Source: an uncultured Collinsella sp. | GTDB lineage: Bacteria > Actinomycetota > Coriobacteriia > Coriobacteriales > Coriobacteriaceae | DNA: 64,000 bases | Direction of reading: 5' to 3' | Assembly (NCBI GenBank): GCA_959026725.1 | Contig: CAUFMG010000004.1 | Span: 1-64,000, forward strand | Shown here: piece after piece, positions 52,274 through 61,041 of the stretch | How positions within the stretch are numbered: position 1 is the stretch's first letter | How the letters are laid out: every line of letters starts with the position of its first letter | Translations under genes and position numbers: made by a program | The notes under the pieces: generated by a model | Database searches by the model: none | What the model was told of the DNA's origin: nothing | The model's input: only the letters and a program-made list of their open reading frames with translations

Positions 52274-53122
52274 ATGGGAGCCGTCCACGTTCGCACGCCT
52301 AAGAACTTTGTGCTCGAGGAGCGCCTGGAGCGCTACGCCGATGCGATTGAGACGAACCCCGAGGCTTATGCCGGAGATTGGCGCGAGGCTTGCGCGCCAG
52401 CTGGCAGCAAGCCCTTCGAACACCTTCACCTGGATCTTGGCTGTGGCAAGGGAACCTATCTGGTCGAGCGCGCCCACCGCGAGCCCGACACCCTCTTTAT
52501 CGGCATGGACCAGGAGCCCATCTGCATCGCCTATGCCGCGCAGAAAATCTGCGAACAGGGGCTATCCAACGCACTCGTCCTGCCCCGAGGCGCCGCATCG
52601 CTGCCACAGCTGTTTGCCGCAGGCGAGCTCGATGCCATCACCATTAACTTTCCCACGCCGCAGCCCAAGGCCAAGTACGCTAAAAAACGACTCGTCCATG
52701 TCGACCATCTGATGCTCTACCGCCCGCTCTTTTCAGCCGGCGCTACCGTCACGCTGCGCACCGATAGCAAGCCGTTGCGCGATTACGCCCTGGGACAGTT
52801 TGCCGCGGCCGGCTACGATACGCTTTGGGTAAGCGACGACGTCCGCCGCAACCATCCCGAGCATCCCGAGACCGAGTACGAGCGCCGCACGCGCGAGATG
52901 GGTGCCGTCGTCTACGGCATTTGCGCCACTCCCGACACGCTGCCCAGCGATGAACAGCTCCAAGCGGGCCGCGTGCAGGAGCAAAGTCTTGCCTGCTACC
53001 TGCCCGAAAACCTCGATGAGCTCACCTATGTACCTCTGGGCATGGAAGAGGCCGTCGAGAACTTTAGAAACCGTGCCCGCAAAGGCAAGAAGCGCCTGCC
53101 GCAAGAGTCCAGGGGCTTCTGA
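52274..53122 (+). CDS. trmB: tRNA (guanine-N7-)-methyltransferase
   Basis: A 282-residue TrmB that methylates G46 in the tRNA variable loop. Motifs are HLDLGCGKGTYLVERA, DTLFIGMDQEPI, INFPTPQPKAKYAKKRL (the PDPWPK-like region, here FPTPQPKAKY) and DLD-like AGATVTLRTDSKPL, followed by TEYERR. A C-terminal extension of about 70 residues beyond TEYERR is longer than usual. The replacement of the usual PWxK by PQPK is a mild departure. GGAGCCTC precedes the ATG. It follows the Trm9-like gene in the same direction. Confidence 0.9.
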   Translation: MGAVHVRTPKNFVLEERLERYADAIETNPEAYAGDWREACAPAGSKPFEHLHLDLGCGKGTYLVERAHREPDTLFIGMDQEPICIAYAAQKICEQGLSNALVLPRGAASLPQLFAAGELDAITINFPTPQPKAKYAKKRLVHVDHLMLYRPLFSAGATVTLRTDSKPLRDYALGQFAAAGYDTLWVSDDVRRNHPEHPETEYERRTREMGAVVYGICATPDTLPSDEQLQAGRVQEQSLACYLPENLDELTYVPLGMEEAVENFRNRARKGKKRLPQESRGF

Positions 53123-53177
53123 TGGTCGCGACGTCGGCAAACAAGCGCGAATAGGCGCCAACGAACGACCCTCGAGC

Positions 53178-53300
53178 CTAAGTGAGTAGACTTTTTCGCA
53201 ATGGCCACGCACAACCCGCGTAGCGAAAAATAAAACCGCAGGTAGAGCCCTTGTGCAAAAGCCATGTGCTCGCGACATCGCAAAAAGTCTACTCACTTAG
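53178..53300. repeat. 123-bp palindromic element A with three-frame-stop terminal repeats
   Basis: A 123-bp intergenic palindrome. Its 19-bp terminal inverted repeats are perfect (CTAAGTGAGTAGACTTTTT at 53178-53196; complement at 53282-53300). Inner arms remain partly complementary toward an apical core ATAAAACCGCAGGTAGA (53230-53246). It lies between trmB and the Ski2-like helicase. A second copy of identical length occurs at 63211-63333. See findings. Confidence 0.85.
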
Positions 53301-53422
53301 CTGGCAACCGCACCAAACGGCCGGGCAGAACGCCCATTTCCTGCATTTTCTCGCGCGCTGGCACCCCGCGCCGCTGCTACGCCATAATAGTTGGCGGACA
53401 AACGGCGAGAGAAAGCAACCAC

Positions 53423-56104
53423 ATGGCACAGACCACGACAGATACTTCCGCCAGCACCGTTTCTGGCGCCGGCGCCGCCAGCTCGTTCTCGGGCGGCACG
53501 GGAACCGAAGCCGAATTCGGCTCGCTCGGCGCGCTCTCCCCCACCTGGTGGGAGCCCGAGGATGGTAGCGAGCCCGAACCATGGCTCACGCCCGATCAGG
53601 CCTTCGAACGCTTCTTTGAATGGACAAGCGACCGCGGTATTGAGCTGTGGGACCACCAGGAAGAGGCCCTCATGGATCTAGCCGCCGGTGACCATGTCAT
53701 TTTGGGAACACCGACCGGATCGGGCAAGTCGCTTGTCGCGCTAGGCATGCTCTTTATGGGCATGGCACAGGGCAAGCGCTGTTATTACACGGCCCCCATC
53801 AAGGCTCTGGTCAGCGAAAAGTTTTTCGACCTTGTGCAGGTGCTCGGCCGCGATAACGTCGGCATGATCACCGGCGACACGCATATCAACACCAAGGCGC
53901 CCGTCATCTGCTGCACGGCAGAAATCCTTGCCAACGATGCACTGCGCGAGGGCGAGGGCGCCGACGTGGGCTGCGTCGCCATGGACGAGTTCCACTATTT
54001 TGCCGACCCCGACCGCGGCTGGGCCTGGCAGGTGCCACTGCTCACCCTGCCTCACACGCAATTCATGCTCATGAGCGCCACGCTCGGCGATGTCACTGCC
54101 ATCGCCGCCTCACTCGAGGAACACACCGGCGCTACCTGCGACCTGGTCGTCGATGCCCCACGCCCCGTGCCGCTGAGCTACGACTACGTGACGACCTCCC
54201 TCGAGGGCACCGTCGAGCTCGCGATGCGCGGCGGAGAGGCCCCGCTCTATATCGTGCACTTTAGCCAGGATGCCGCCCTTGCGACGGCACAGTCGCTCGC
54301 CAACTTTGGCATTGCCAGCAAGGAGCAGCGCGAGGCCATCAAGGAGGCGGCCAAGGGCACGAGCTTCTCGACGGCCTTCGGCAAGATCCTCAAGCGTTTG
54401 CTTGGCTGCGGCGTCGGCGTGCACCACGCCGGTATGCTGCCGCGCTATCGCCTACTGGTCGAACGCCTGGCGCAGCAGGGCCTACTGCCCGTCATTTGCG
54501 GCACCGATACGCTCGGCGTCGGCATCAACGTACCCATCCACACCGTGGTCCTCACCGCGCTCACCAAGTTCGATGGCTACAAGATGCGTCGTCTGCGCGC
54601 CCGCGAGTTCCATCAGATTGCCGGTCGCGCCGGCCGTTCGGGCTTCGATACCGAGGGCATGGTCATCGCCGAGGCCCCGGAGCACGAGATCGAGAACGCC
54701 AAGCTCATGGCCAAGGCGGGTGACGACCCCAAGAAGCTCCGCAAGATTAAAAAGAAGAAGGCCCCCGAGGGCTTTGTCACCTGGAACAAGCAGACCTTTG
54801 AGCGTCTGATTGAGACGCAGCCCGAAACGCTCAAGCCGCGCCTGCGCATCACACACTCCATGGTGATTAGCGTGGTCGAGCAGGGCGGCGACGCTCGCAC
54901 CCGCGTGCACGACCTCATCGAGACAAGCCTGCAAACACCCGAGGAAAAGGCAAAGCTCGATGAGCGTGCCGACGAGATCTTCGCCACGCTCATCGACTCC
55001 GGCGTCGTCGTGCGCACCGAGGTGCCGCCCGCACCCGACGCTCTGGCTGACGCCGCGCCGGACATCGACTACGCGCTGACGGTCGACCTGCCCGAGGACT
55101 TTGCGCTCGACCAGCCGCTCTCGCCGTTTTTGCTTGCCGCGCTGGAGTTGCTCGATCCCGAGAGCGAGACCTATACCATGGATCTAATCTCAATGGTCGA
55201 GGCAACGCTCGAGGATCCCAAGCAGGTGCTGCGCGCACAGGAGCGCGCCGCACGCGATCGCGCTATGGCCGAGATGAAGGCCGACGGCATCGAATATGAG
55301 GAGCGCTTGGAGCGCATTCAAGACGTCACGTACGAAAAGCCGCTCGAGGATTTGCTCGACGCCGCCTTTGACAAGTACTGCCAGGAAGTACCCTGGGCAA
55401 ACGACTACCAGCTCTCTCCCAAGAGCGTCCTGCGCGATATGCTGGAAAGCGCGAGCGATTTTAAGGGCTACATTCAAAAGCTCGGCATCGCCCGCTCCGA
55501 GGGCATTTTGCTGCGCTACCTGGCAGAAGCCTATCGTTCACTCGACCGCACCGTGCCCATCGAGAAGCGCGACGAGCGCCTGCGCGACATTATCTCGTGG
55601 CTGGGCTTTGTGGTGCGCTCGGTGGACTCGAGCCTGGTAGATGAGTGGGAGAACGCCGGCAACCCGGCAGCCCTCGATGCTGCGCCGCCGCAGGGCATCG
55701 ACGAGGTCGTGGCGGACCGTCGCGGCTGCACGCTATTGGTGCGCAACGCGCTCTTCCGCCGCGTGACCCTTGCCGCCCGCGAGCACGTTCGCGACCTGGG
55801 CGAGCTCGACGACGACTGGGGCATGAGCGAGATCCGCTGGCAAAAAACACTCGACGCTTACCACGAGCAGCACGAGGAAATCCTCACCGACGGAGATGCC
55901 CGCAGCGCCGCGATGTTTTCCATTGACGAGTCCGACGAGAAGACCGCGCACGTATGGCACGTGCACCAGATCTTTGCCGACGAGGATGGCGACCACGACT
56001 TTGGCATCATGGGCGATGTCGACCTGGACGCCACGCAAGACGGCGGCGAGGTCATCTTCAAAAACTACCGTGTCGGCTTTATCGAGGACCTGCTCGAGGA
56101 CTAG
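53423..56104 (+). CDS. Ski2/Mtr4-like DEAD/DEAH helicase with DUF3516
   Basis: An 893-residue helicase. After a Gly/Ser/Thr-rich N-terminus come motif I GTPTGSGKS, Ia APIKALVSEK, Ib CTAEILAND, II DEFH (MDEFHYFADPDRGWAWQ), III SATLGD, V GTDTLGVGINVPIHTVVLTAL and VI QIAGRAGRSGFD. The remaining ~450 residues are the DUF3516-type helical C-terminal region (DFALDQPLSPFLLAALELL… DLLDAAFDKYCQEVPWANDYQLSPKSVLRDMLE). This is the actinobacterial Ski2-like RNA/DNA helicase; role probably RNA turnover. The ATG at 53423 lies behind element A; an open frame from 53264 runs through the element and is disregarded. Confidence 0.9.
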   Translation: MAQTTTDTSASTVSGAGAASSFSGGTGTEAEFGSLGALSPTWWEPEDGSEPEPWLTPDQAFERFFEWTSDRGIELWDHQEEALMDLAAGDHVILGTPTGSGKSLVALGMLFMGMAQGKRCYYTAPIKALVSEKFFDLVQVLGRDNVGMITGDTHINTKAPVICCTAEILANDALREGEGADVGCVAMDEFHYFADPDRGWAWQVPLLTLPHTQFMLMSATLGDVTAIAASLEEHTGATCDLVVDAPRPVPLSYDYVTTSLEGTVELAMRGGEAPLYIVHFSQDAALATAQSLANFGIASKEQREAIKEAAKGTSFSTAFGKILKRLLGCGVGVHHAGMLPRYRLLVERLAQQGLLPVICGTDTLGVGINVPIHTVVLTALTKFDGYKMRRLRAREFHQIAGRAGRSGFDTEGMVIAEAPEHEIENAKLMAKAGDDPKKLRKIKKKKAPEGFVTWNKQTFERLIETQPETLKPRLRITHSMVISVVEQGGDARTRVHDLIETSLQTPEEKAKLDERADEIFATLIDSGVVVRTEVPPAPDALADAAPDIDYALTVDLPEDFALDQPLSPFLLAALELLDPESETYTMDLISMVEATLEDPKQVLRAQERAARDRAMAEMKADGIEYEERLERIQDVTYEKPLEDLLDAAFDKYCQEVPWANDYQLSPKSVLRDMLESASDFKGYIQKLGIARSEGILLRYLAEAYRSLDRTVPIEKRDERLRDIISWLGFVVRSVDSSLVDEWENAGNPAALDAAPPQGIDEVVADRRGCTLLVRNALFRRVTLAAREHVRDLGELDDDWGMSEIRWQKTLDAYHEQHEEILTDGDARSAAMFSIDESDEKTAHVWHVHQIFADEDGDHDFGIMGDVDLDATQDGGEVIFKNYRVGFIEDLLED

Positions 56105-56130
56105 CCGAACATACTGGAACGGAACGAAAC

Positions 56131-56160
56131 GGGGCCGCTGGCAATATCGCCAGCGGCCCC
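56131..56160. terminator. Bidirectional terminator
   Basis: A perfect 12-bp stem GGGGCCGCTGGC / GCCAGCGGCCCC with loop AATATC sits between the convergent helicase and DUF2130 genes. Confidence 0.8.
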
Positions 56161-56183
56161 ACCTTTGCACTATACGCTATGCC

Positions 56184-57941
56184 TTACTCGGCACCCTCGA
56201 CCTCATACGAATCCGCCTCGGCTGGCTCATCGTTTGTCTCTGTCGCAGCCCCGCGCGCCTCGTCAAACGCGGCCTTCATGGTCTTGTTGCCCCACGTGAG
56301 CTTGCGAATGGTAAGATCGTCCGCCTTCTTGTTGGCTAGGCGCAGATTGTTCTCGGAGGACAGCAACGCCTCCTTGGTTTTCTGCAGGTGGCTAATCGTC
56401 TTGTCGATCTCATCAATCGCCGTTTGGAACTTGCGGCTCGCGATCTCGTAGTTGCGACCGAAATCATTCTTGAACTTCTCCATCTTGGCTTCGAAGTTCG
56501 TGACGTCGATATTCTGCTGTTTGTACTCCGCCAGTTCCTGCTTATAGCGCAGCGAACCCATGGCGGCGTTGCGAAGAAGCGTGATCATGGGAATAAAGAA
56601 CTGTGGGCGAATCACGTACATCTTCTCGTAGCGATAGCTCACGTCCACGATGCCGGCGTTGTAAAGCTCGCTCTCGGGTTCGAGCAACGTGCAGAGCACC
56701 GCGTACTCACAGCCTTTCTGGCGACGATCGTGATCGAGTTTCTTAAAGAAGTCCTCGTTTTTATGCTTGGTCGCAGTCTCGTCGTTCTCGTTTTTCATCT
56801 CGAACATAATCGAAATGACCTCGTTGCCGCTCGCGTCGCACTCACGGAAAATGAAGTCGCCCTTGGTGCCCTCGGACGCATCGTTGTCCTTCTCGAAGTA
56901 CGCGTTGGGAAACGCCGTCATGCGCAGGCGGTTAAACTCGGTCTCGCAGTGCTGCTCGAGCGACTCGCCCACCATCTTGGTGGACAGGCGGACCTTCATG
57001 TCCTTAAGGCGCTCGATCTCTTCGTCCTTGTAGCGAATCAGGTCATCGCTCGCGCGCTTGGCCTGCGCAAGCTCGAGCTCGTGTGCCGCCTTGGCCTGTT
57101 CCTCGCGAGAATCGCGCACCGCCAGCTCGCTCGTCAGTTTGGCACGCGCCTCATCGCGCTCTCGCTCCGCCGCGGCGACCGCCTCCGACAGGTTCATTTT
57201 TGCCATCAGCTCCTGCTCGCGCAGCTGGGCGCGCAGACCCTCAGCCTCTTGCTCGGACTGAGCCTTTGCGGCGGAAAACTTCTCTTGCACCTTCGCGCGA
57301 TAGTCAGTAAGCGCGCGCTCGGCCTCGCTGCGAGCGGCATCGAGCTCGCGCTGCGACTCAGCCGCAGCGGCGGCAAGCGCCATCTCCTGGGCCTTGTCCG
57401 CCGCGGCAAGCCTGGCCTGCAGCTCGGCAATCTGAGCATCACGTGCAGCTAAATCGTTTTGAGCAGCGTTGCGCGCCGCCGACTCGACGAGCTTAGCTTC
57501 GTCATCTTTGCGCTCCAGCTGCGCACGCAAATTGTCGATTTCTCGCTGAAGCTCGGCGTTTTCCTTTTGAGCGTCGGCACGGGCCTCAACCGCCGCGCGC
57601 TGGCTTGCACTCTCGCGCTCTGCGGCAGCGCCCTCGAGCTTGGCGCGCAGCTCGGCAAGCTCAGCATCGCGCTTGGCAGCCTCTTGTGCCAGCTGTTGAG
57701 CTGCAGCGTTCTTCTGCTCGATAAGCTGAGCGTTGCGCTGAGACTCTACCTTTTGCAAGGCAGCCGACAAACGCGAGCGCTCAAGCTCCAGCGCCTGCTC
57801 ACCCTCGCGCTGGACTGCCTTCACACGCTCATCCAGGTCGCGCGAGAACTCGGCATCGCGCACCTGTTTGACGATATCCGCATAGCCGGACGCATCGACC
57901 TTAAAGACTTCGCCGCAATGCGGGCACTTGATCTCGTTCAT
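56184..57941 (-). CDS. DUF2130 protein (zinc ribbon, coiled coil, nuclease-like C-terminus)
   Basis: A 585-residue protein. It opens with a zinc-ribbon half [13 protein letters not shown], continues with a long Ala/Glu/Arg coiled coil (about residues 20-330) and ends with the DUF2130 domain (about 340-520): [52 protein letters not shown] and [18 protein letters not shown]. The D…ExK pattern fits a PD-(D/E)xK nuclease-like fold. The family is widespread but of unsettled function. GAGGAG precedes the ATG. It stands alone. Confidence 0.88.
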   Translation of the reverse strand: MNEIKCPHCGEVFKVDASGYADIVKQVRDAEFSRDLDERVKAVQREGEQALELERSRLSAALQKVESQRNAQLIEQKNAAAQQLAQEAAKRDAELAELRAKLEGAAAERESASQRAAVEARADAQKENAELQREIDNLRAQLERKDDEAKLVESAARNAAQNDLAARDAQIAELQARLAAADKAQEMALAAAAAESQRELDAARSEAERALTDYRAKVQEKFSAAKAQSEQEAEGLRAQLREQELMAKMNLSEAVAAAERERDEARAKLTSELAVRDSREEQAKAAHELELAQAKRASDDLIRYKDEEIERLKDMKVRLSTKMVGESLEQHCETEFNRLRMTAFPNAYFEKDNDASEGTKGDFIFRECDASGNEVISIMFEMKNENDETATKHKNEDFFKKLDHDRRQKGCEYAVLCTLLEPESELYNAGIVDVSYRYEKMYVIRPQFFIPMITLLRNAAMGSLRYKQELAEYKQQNIDVTNFEAKMEKFKNDFGRNYEIASRKFQTAIDEIDKTISHLQKTKEALLSSENNLRLANKKADDLTIRKLTWGNKTMKAAFDEARGAATETNDEPAEADSYEVEGAE

Positions 57942-58036
57942 AGCAGCTCCTCGATGGACGCAAATTTCAACCGCCTACACTCTACCGCGCCGCACGGACA
58001 AAAAAGACGCCGCCGCCATAATGGCAACGGCGCCAG

Positions 58037-58073
58037 AACCACCACAAAGGGGACAGGCACCTTTGTGGTGGTT
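58037..58073. repeat. GGGGACAGG hairpin (REP-like)
   Basis: A perfect 14-bp stem AACCACCACAAAGG / CCTTTGTGGTGGTT with interior GGACAGGCA. It lies 18 bases behind the metallophosphoesterase stop. It shares the GGGACAGG motif with the hairpin at 43930, suggesting a dispersed repeat that may also serve as terminator. A second GC-rich dyad (about 58008-58034) lies beside it. Confidence 0.6.
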
Positions 58074-58091
58074 TGTGTGGTGGTTCGAGCA

Positions 58092-58637
58092 TTACAGTCC
58101 AAAGAAGCCCAGGATTTGATCCCGGCTTACGGGCTTGTACTCGTTGGCATCGAGACCGACATCGTAGCGAAAGATAGGGCGCTCGCGATCGCGGTTGCGC
58201 GCGTTGGTGCGGTCTCCCCTGCTGTGGATATGCCCGTGCAGCATGATGGCGCCACGCGCCTTGCCGTTCCAGCTGAGCATGGGGTAGTGGCTCATAACCA
58301 GACGATGGCCCTTGGCATAGCCAGGGGCAATCTCCAGGTAATCGCGCACGTCTTCCCAAATCTGCGGCGCGTCCGGATCTTCCCAGTCGCCGTCATGGTT
58401 ACCGCGGATGAGCGTCACATTCTTGCATTCGATACGCTCGCGCAGGTGCACGGCATCCGCTAGGGGCAAACGATAGGTAAAGTCTCCCAGGATGTAGAGA
58501 CGGTCATCCGCCGCCACGCACTCATTAATGGCATCGGTGACCCTGCGGTTCATCTCCTCGACCGAATCAAACGGTCGATCCATATCGTGCAAGATATTCG
58601 TATCGCCCAGGTGTAGGTCGGCGGTAAACCACATCAT
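58092..58637 (-). CDS. Metallophosphoesterase (calcineurin-like)
   Basis: A 181-residue phosphoesterase with the family motifs in order: D-x-H in FTADLHLGDTNIL, GD in LYILGDFTYR, GNHD in LIRGNHDGDW, the lone His in VMSHYPMLSWNG and GHxH in MLHGHIHSRGDR. All metal ligands are present. It resembles small YfcE/phage-type phosphodiesterases; the substrate is unknown. The start has two consecutive ATGs (58637, 58634) behind GAGGG. It is upstream of a hairpin and downstream of the small charged-protein gene. Confidence 0.88.
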   Translation of the reverse strand: MMWFTADLHLGDTNILHDMDRPFDSVEEMNRRVTDAINECVAADDRLYILGDFTYRLPLADAVHLRERIECKNVTLIRGNHDGDWEDPDAPQIWEDVRDYLEIAPGYAKGHRLVMSHYPMLSWNGKARGAIMLHGHIHSRGDRTNARNRDRERPIFRYDVGLDANEYKPVSRDQILGFFGL

Positions 58638-58703
58638 CGTCTATGCCCTCATTTCGCAACGCGTCAAACTGGTGCTAAGTATACAGACACAGCGATGCGG
58701 CGG

Positions 58704-58883
58704 TTAGCCAAAGAGCCCGCCGAACAGTCCGCGGCGGCGCTTGTCTTGCTTTTTCGAAGCGTCACCCTGAGTTTTCTTGTCCTGCCGTTTCCTACGGCCC
58801 TGCTCCAACTCATCGTCATCGAGTAGCATATCCCATTCAAACGGATCATCCGTCAAATCGAACAGGTCATCGTCGTCAAACAT
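58704..58883 (-). CDS. Small charged protein (59 aa)
   Basis: A 59-residue frame with AAGGGAAG 8 or so bases before its ATG. Its N-terminal half is very acidic (MFDDDDLFDLTDDPFEWDML, LDDDELEQ), its C-terminal half very basic (GRRKRQDKKTQ, KKQDKRRR) and it ends in GLFGGLFG. No family is recognised. It fills most of the gap between the HIRAN and metallophosphoesterase genes and runs the same way, 17 bases behind HIRAN, so co-transcription with HIRAN is likely. Confidence 0.65.
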   Translation of the reverse strand: MFDDDDLFDLTDDPFEWDMLLDDDELEQGRRKRQDKKTQGDASKKQDKRRRGLFGGLFG

Positions 58884-58901
58884 GGCAGCTTCCCTTACCG
58901 A

Positions 58902-59228
58902 TTAGCGAGCATCCACCACATAGAGGCCAACGCGCACCTGATGCCACGGGCTGCGTTCGGGGGCAACCTGTTGCACGCGGGCCTCAAATACGTCCTCGTG
59001 GCCGTAATACATCATCAAGGACAGCGGGCCGACCTCGTTTCCCGGAACATAGCCAAGCTTGGTGTTGCCGTAATAGATCGCAACCGCCTCAGGGTCATGG
59101 GGATTATCGCGCTCGGCACACAGCGTCAGCTTATCGCCCGCTTTAAGATCGCCCAGGACCAAGGCGCCATCGGCATACTGAAATCCTGCAATGTGAAATG
59201 ACAGAAGAACACGTGAAGGCTCGTACAT
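58902..59228 (-). CDS. HIRAN domain protein
   Basis: A 108-residue stand-alone HIRAN domain: VLLSFHIAGFQYADGALVLGDLKAGDKLTLCAERDNPHDPEAVAIYYGNTKLGYVPGNEVGPLS, with the family's RDNPHDPxAVAI and LGYVP motifs. HIRAN domains bind DNA ends or damaged DNA and are usually fused to SNF2 helicases; here it is alone. GAGGAG precedes the ATG. The small charged protein follows in the same operon. Confidence 0.85.
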   Translation of the reverse strand: MYEPSRVLLSFHIAGFQYADGALVLGDLKAGDKLTLCAERDNPHDPEAVAIYYGNTKLGYVPGNEVGPLSLMMYYGHEDVFEARVQQVAPERSPWHQVRVGLYVVDAR

Positions 59229-59464
59229 AGCAGCTCCTCTAACAGCCGGATAAACCGGTGTGTAACCTTATTGAGAAGTCTACGGTCCCGTGCGGACACA
59301 AATACATCCTGTCTGCGTCCTTCAATCGTTTGCCTCAACGCTTGCGCGACAGAACGCTTGCAGATAAGATAGGAACACGGATGGCACCCGTTGCCGCGGG
59401 TCTTGCCAACTCCGATACACGTTTTCATCGTGAGAAGTGGCCGTCTTCGCTTACGCGGGGGCGG
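59229..59464. other. Intergenic region between HIRAN and the holin-like peptide
   Basis: About 236 bases with no supported gene. It would contain the 3' untranslated part of the small-peptide transcript and the promoter of the HIRAN gene. An antisense RNA to the peptide gene could also start here, but none is identified. Confidence 0.35.
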
Positions 59465-59548
59465 CTATTTCATTCGGCCGATAAACAGACCGAGTTCGAT
59501 AGCCGCAATCAACAACGCCAATAACGAAATAACATCGCTTACGTTCAT
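59465..59548 (-). CDS. Putative holin-like (type I) toxin peptide
   Basis: A 27-codon frame with AGAAGGG about 8 bases before the ATG. It encodes a peptide beginning MNVSDVISLLALLIAAIELG and ending in a basic RMK: one hydrophobic helix with a short polar N-terminus. This is the shape of the 'putative holin-like toxin' and Fst/TxpA-type I toxins of Gram-positives, normally silenced by an antisense RNA. No antitoxin RNA can be shown. A small membrane protein of other function is possible. Confidence 0.5.
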   Translation of the reverse strand: MNVSDVISLLALLIAAIELGLFIGRMK

Positions 59549-59611
59549 ACCAAATCCCTTCTAAAGGGAGTTGGCCCATCCGTGCTCCATAACAGTAGTC
59601 TAACGCAAAAT

Positions 59612-59645
59612 GCAGGTAATAGGAACACTTGTTCGTATTACCTGC
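59612..59645 (-). terminator. Terminator of the alcohol/aldehyde dehydrogenase operon
   Basis: GCAGGTAATA / TATTACCTGC (10-bp stem) with an inner GAAC / GTTC, followed on the minus strand by ATTTTGC. It lies 9 bases beyond the aldehyde dehydrogenase stop. Confidence 0.7.
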
Positions 59646-59653
59646 GCCCTTTT

Positions 59654-61033
59654 CTAATGCACAAACATGCGCACGAATTTGTGCTTCCAGCTTGCGTAGG
59701 GCGCATACCGAAACGGCACGTCCAGCCAGGTTGCCTTGTTCACGATGCTCTTCTTGTGGCTAAACGTATCGAAGCTCTCGCGGCCATGGTACTGCCCCAT
59801 ACCGCTCGCGCCCATGCCGCCAAAGCCCATATGGCTCGTAGCCAAGTGCATGATGGTGTCGTTGACGCAGCCGCCGCCAAAGGGCACGTAGCGCACAAAG
59901 CGCTGTTGAACCGTACGGTCCTGGCTAAAGATATACAGGGCCAGCGGCGTTGGACGATCCGTAATAAACGCTTCGGCCTCGTCTAGGCTCTCAAACGTCA
60001 GCACCGGCAAGATGGGGCCGAAAATCTCCTCCTGCATCACGGCGTCATCGGGGGTCACGCCGTCCAAAATCGTCGGCTCGATCTTGAGCGACGTCTCGCG
60101 CGCGGTACCTCCAAGCACGACCTTATCGGGGTCGATTAGCCCGCGTACACGCGCAAAATGCTTGGCGTTGACGATATGCCCGTAATCCTCGTTATCGAGC
60201 GGATGCTCGCCAAACATACGGCGGACCTCCTCCTTGATGAGGCCCAACAGCTCATCGTGCACGCGCGTATCGACCAGCAGGTAGTCGGGCGCCACGCAGG
60301 TCTGCCCCACGTTGAGCCATTTACCAAAGGCGATACGCCGTGCCGCGACCTTCAGGTTTGCCGTCGCATCCACGACACAGGGGCTCTTTCCGCCCAGCTC
60401 AAGCGTCACGGGCGTAAGGTTTTTACTCGCGCGCTCCATGACGAGCTTGCCAACCGGAACACTACCGGTAAAGAAGATCTTGTCCCAGCATTCATCGAGC
60501 AGCGCCTCATTCTCAGCGCGCCCGCCCTCGACAACCGTCACCAGGCACGGATCAAATGCCTCTTCACAGATTTGCTTGAGCACCGCGCTCGAAGCCGGCG
60601 CATAGGCGCTCGGCTTGATGACCACGGTATTACCTGCAGCGAGCGCGCCAGCGAGCGGCTCGAGCGTCAGCAAAAACGGATAGTTCCAGGGCGCCATGAT
60701 GAGCGTAACGCCATAGGGCACGGCTTGTGTCTTGCACACACTAATAGCATTAGCGAGGTCACACGGACGCAGGCGCGGACGACTCCATCGAGCCACATGC
60801 GCAATCTGATGACGAATCTCGGAAAGCGACGTGCCGATCTCGCACATATATGCCTCGTCATGCGACTTACCCAAATCGGTCTTGAGCGCATGGGCGATAT
60901 CGGTCTCGTGTGCCCGCACCGCCTCGCGCAGGCGCACGAGGACGCGACGTCGAGCATCGACATCAAACGTGGCGTGCGTCTTAAAATAGGCGCGCTGCTC
61001 GCCGACAATGCGCGCGATTTCCTCGGTATTCAT
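59654..61033 (-). CDS. Aldehyde dehydrogenase (family 3 type)
   Basis: A 459-residue NAD(P)-dependent aldehyde dehydrogenase. Seen are VTLIMAPWNYPFLLTLEPLAGALAAGNTVVIKPS, FFTGSVPVGKLVMERASKNLTPVTLELGGKSP with the general-base Glu, and the nucleophilic Cys in NVGQTCVAPDYLLV, followed by EEIFGPILPVLTF. Length and the PWNYPF motif place it in the class 3/fatty aldehyde group, which oxidises medium-chain or aromatic aldehydes to acids. AGGAGG overlaps the stop region of the preceding alcohol dehydrogenase; the gap is 8 bases, so both are one operon. Confidence 0.93.
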   Translation of the reverse strand: MNTEEIARIVGEQRAYFKTHATFDVDARRRVLVRLREAVRAHETDIAHALKTDLGKSHDEAYMCEIGTSLSEIRHQIAHVARWSRPRLRPCDLANAISVCKTQAVPYGVTLIMAPWNYPFLLTLEPLAGALAAGNTVVIKPSAYAPASSAVLKQICEEAFDPCLVTVVEGGRAENEALLDECWDKIFFTGSVPVGKLVMERASKNLTPVTLELGGKSPCVVDATANLKVAARRIAFGKWLNVGQTCVAPDYLLVDTRVHDELLGLIKEEVRRMFGEHPLDNEDYGHIVNAKHFARVRGLIDPDKVVLGGTARETSLKIEPTILDGVTPDDAVMQEEIFGPILPVLTFESLDEAEAFITDRPTPLALYIFSQDRTVQQRFVRYVPFGGGCVNDTIMHLATSHMGFGGMGASGMGQYHGRESFDTFSHKKSIVNKATWLDVPFRYAPYASWKHKFVRMFVH

Positions 61034-61041
61034 GGACCCTC

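Noticed and set aside
53178..53300. Integron attC site
   Set aside because: The palindrome and length are suggestive, but no GTTRRRY/RYYYAAC boxes, cassette array or integron integrase is present.
53264..53422. N-terminal extension of the Ski2-like helicase
   Set aside because: The open frame runs through the right arm of element A and a non-homologous stretch; the ATG at 53423 starts the recognisable protein.
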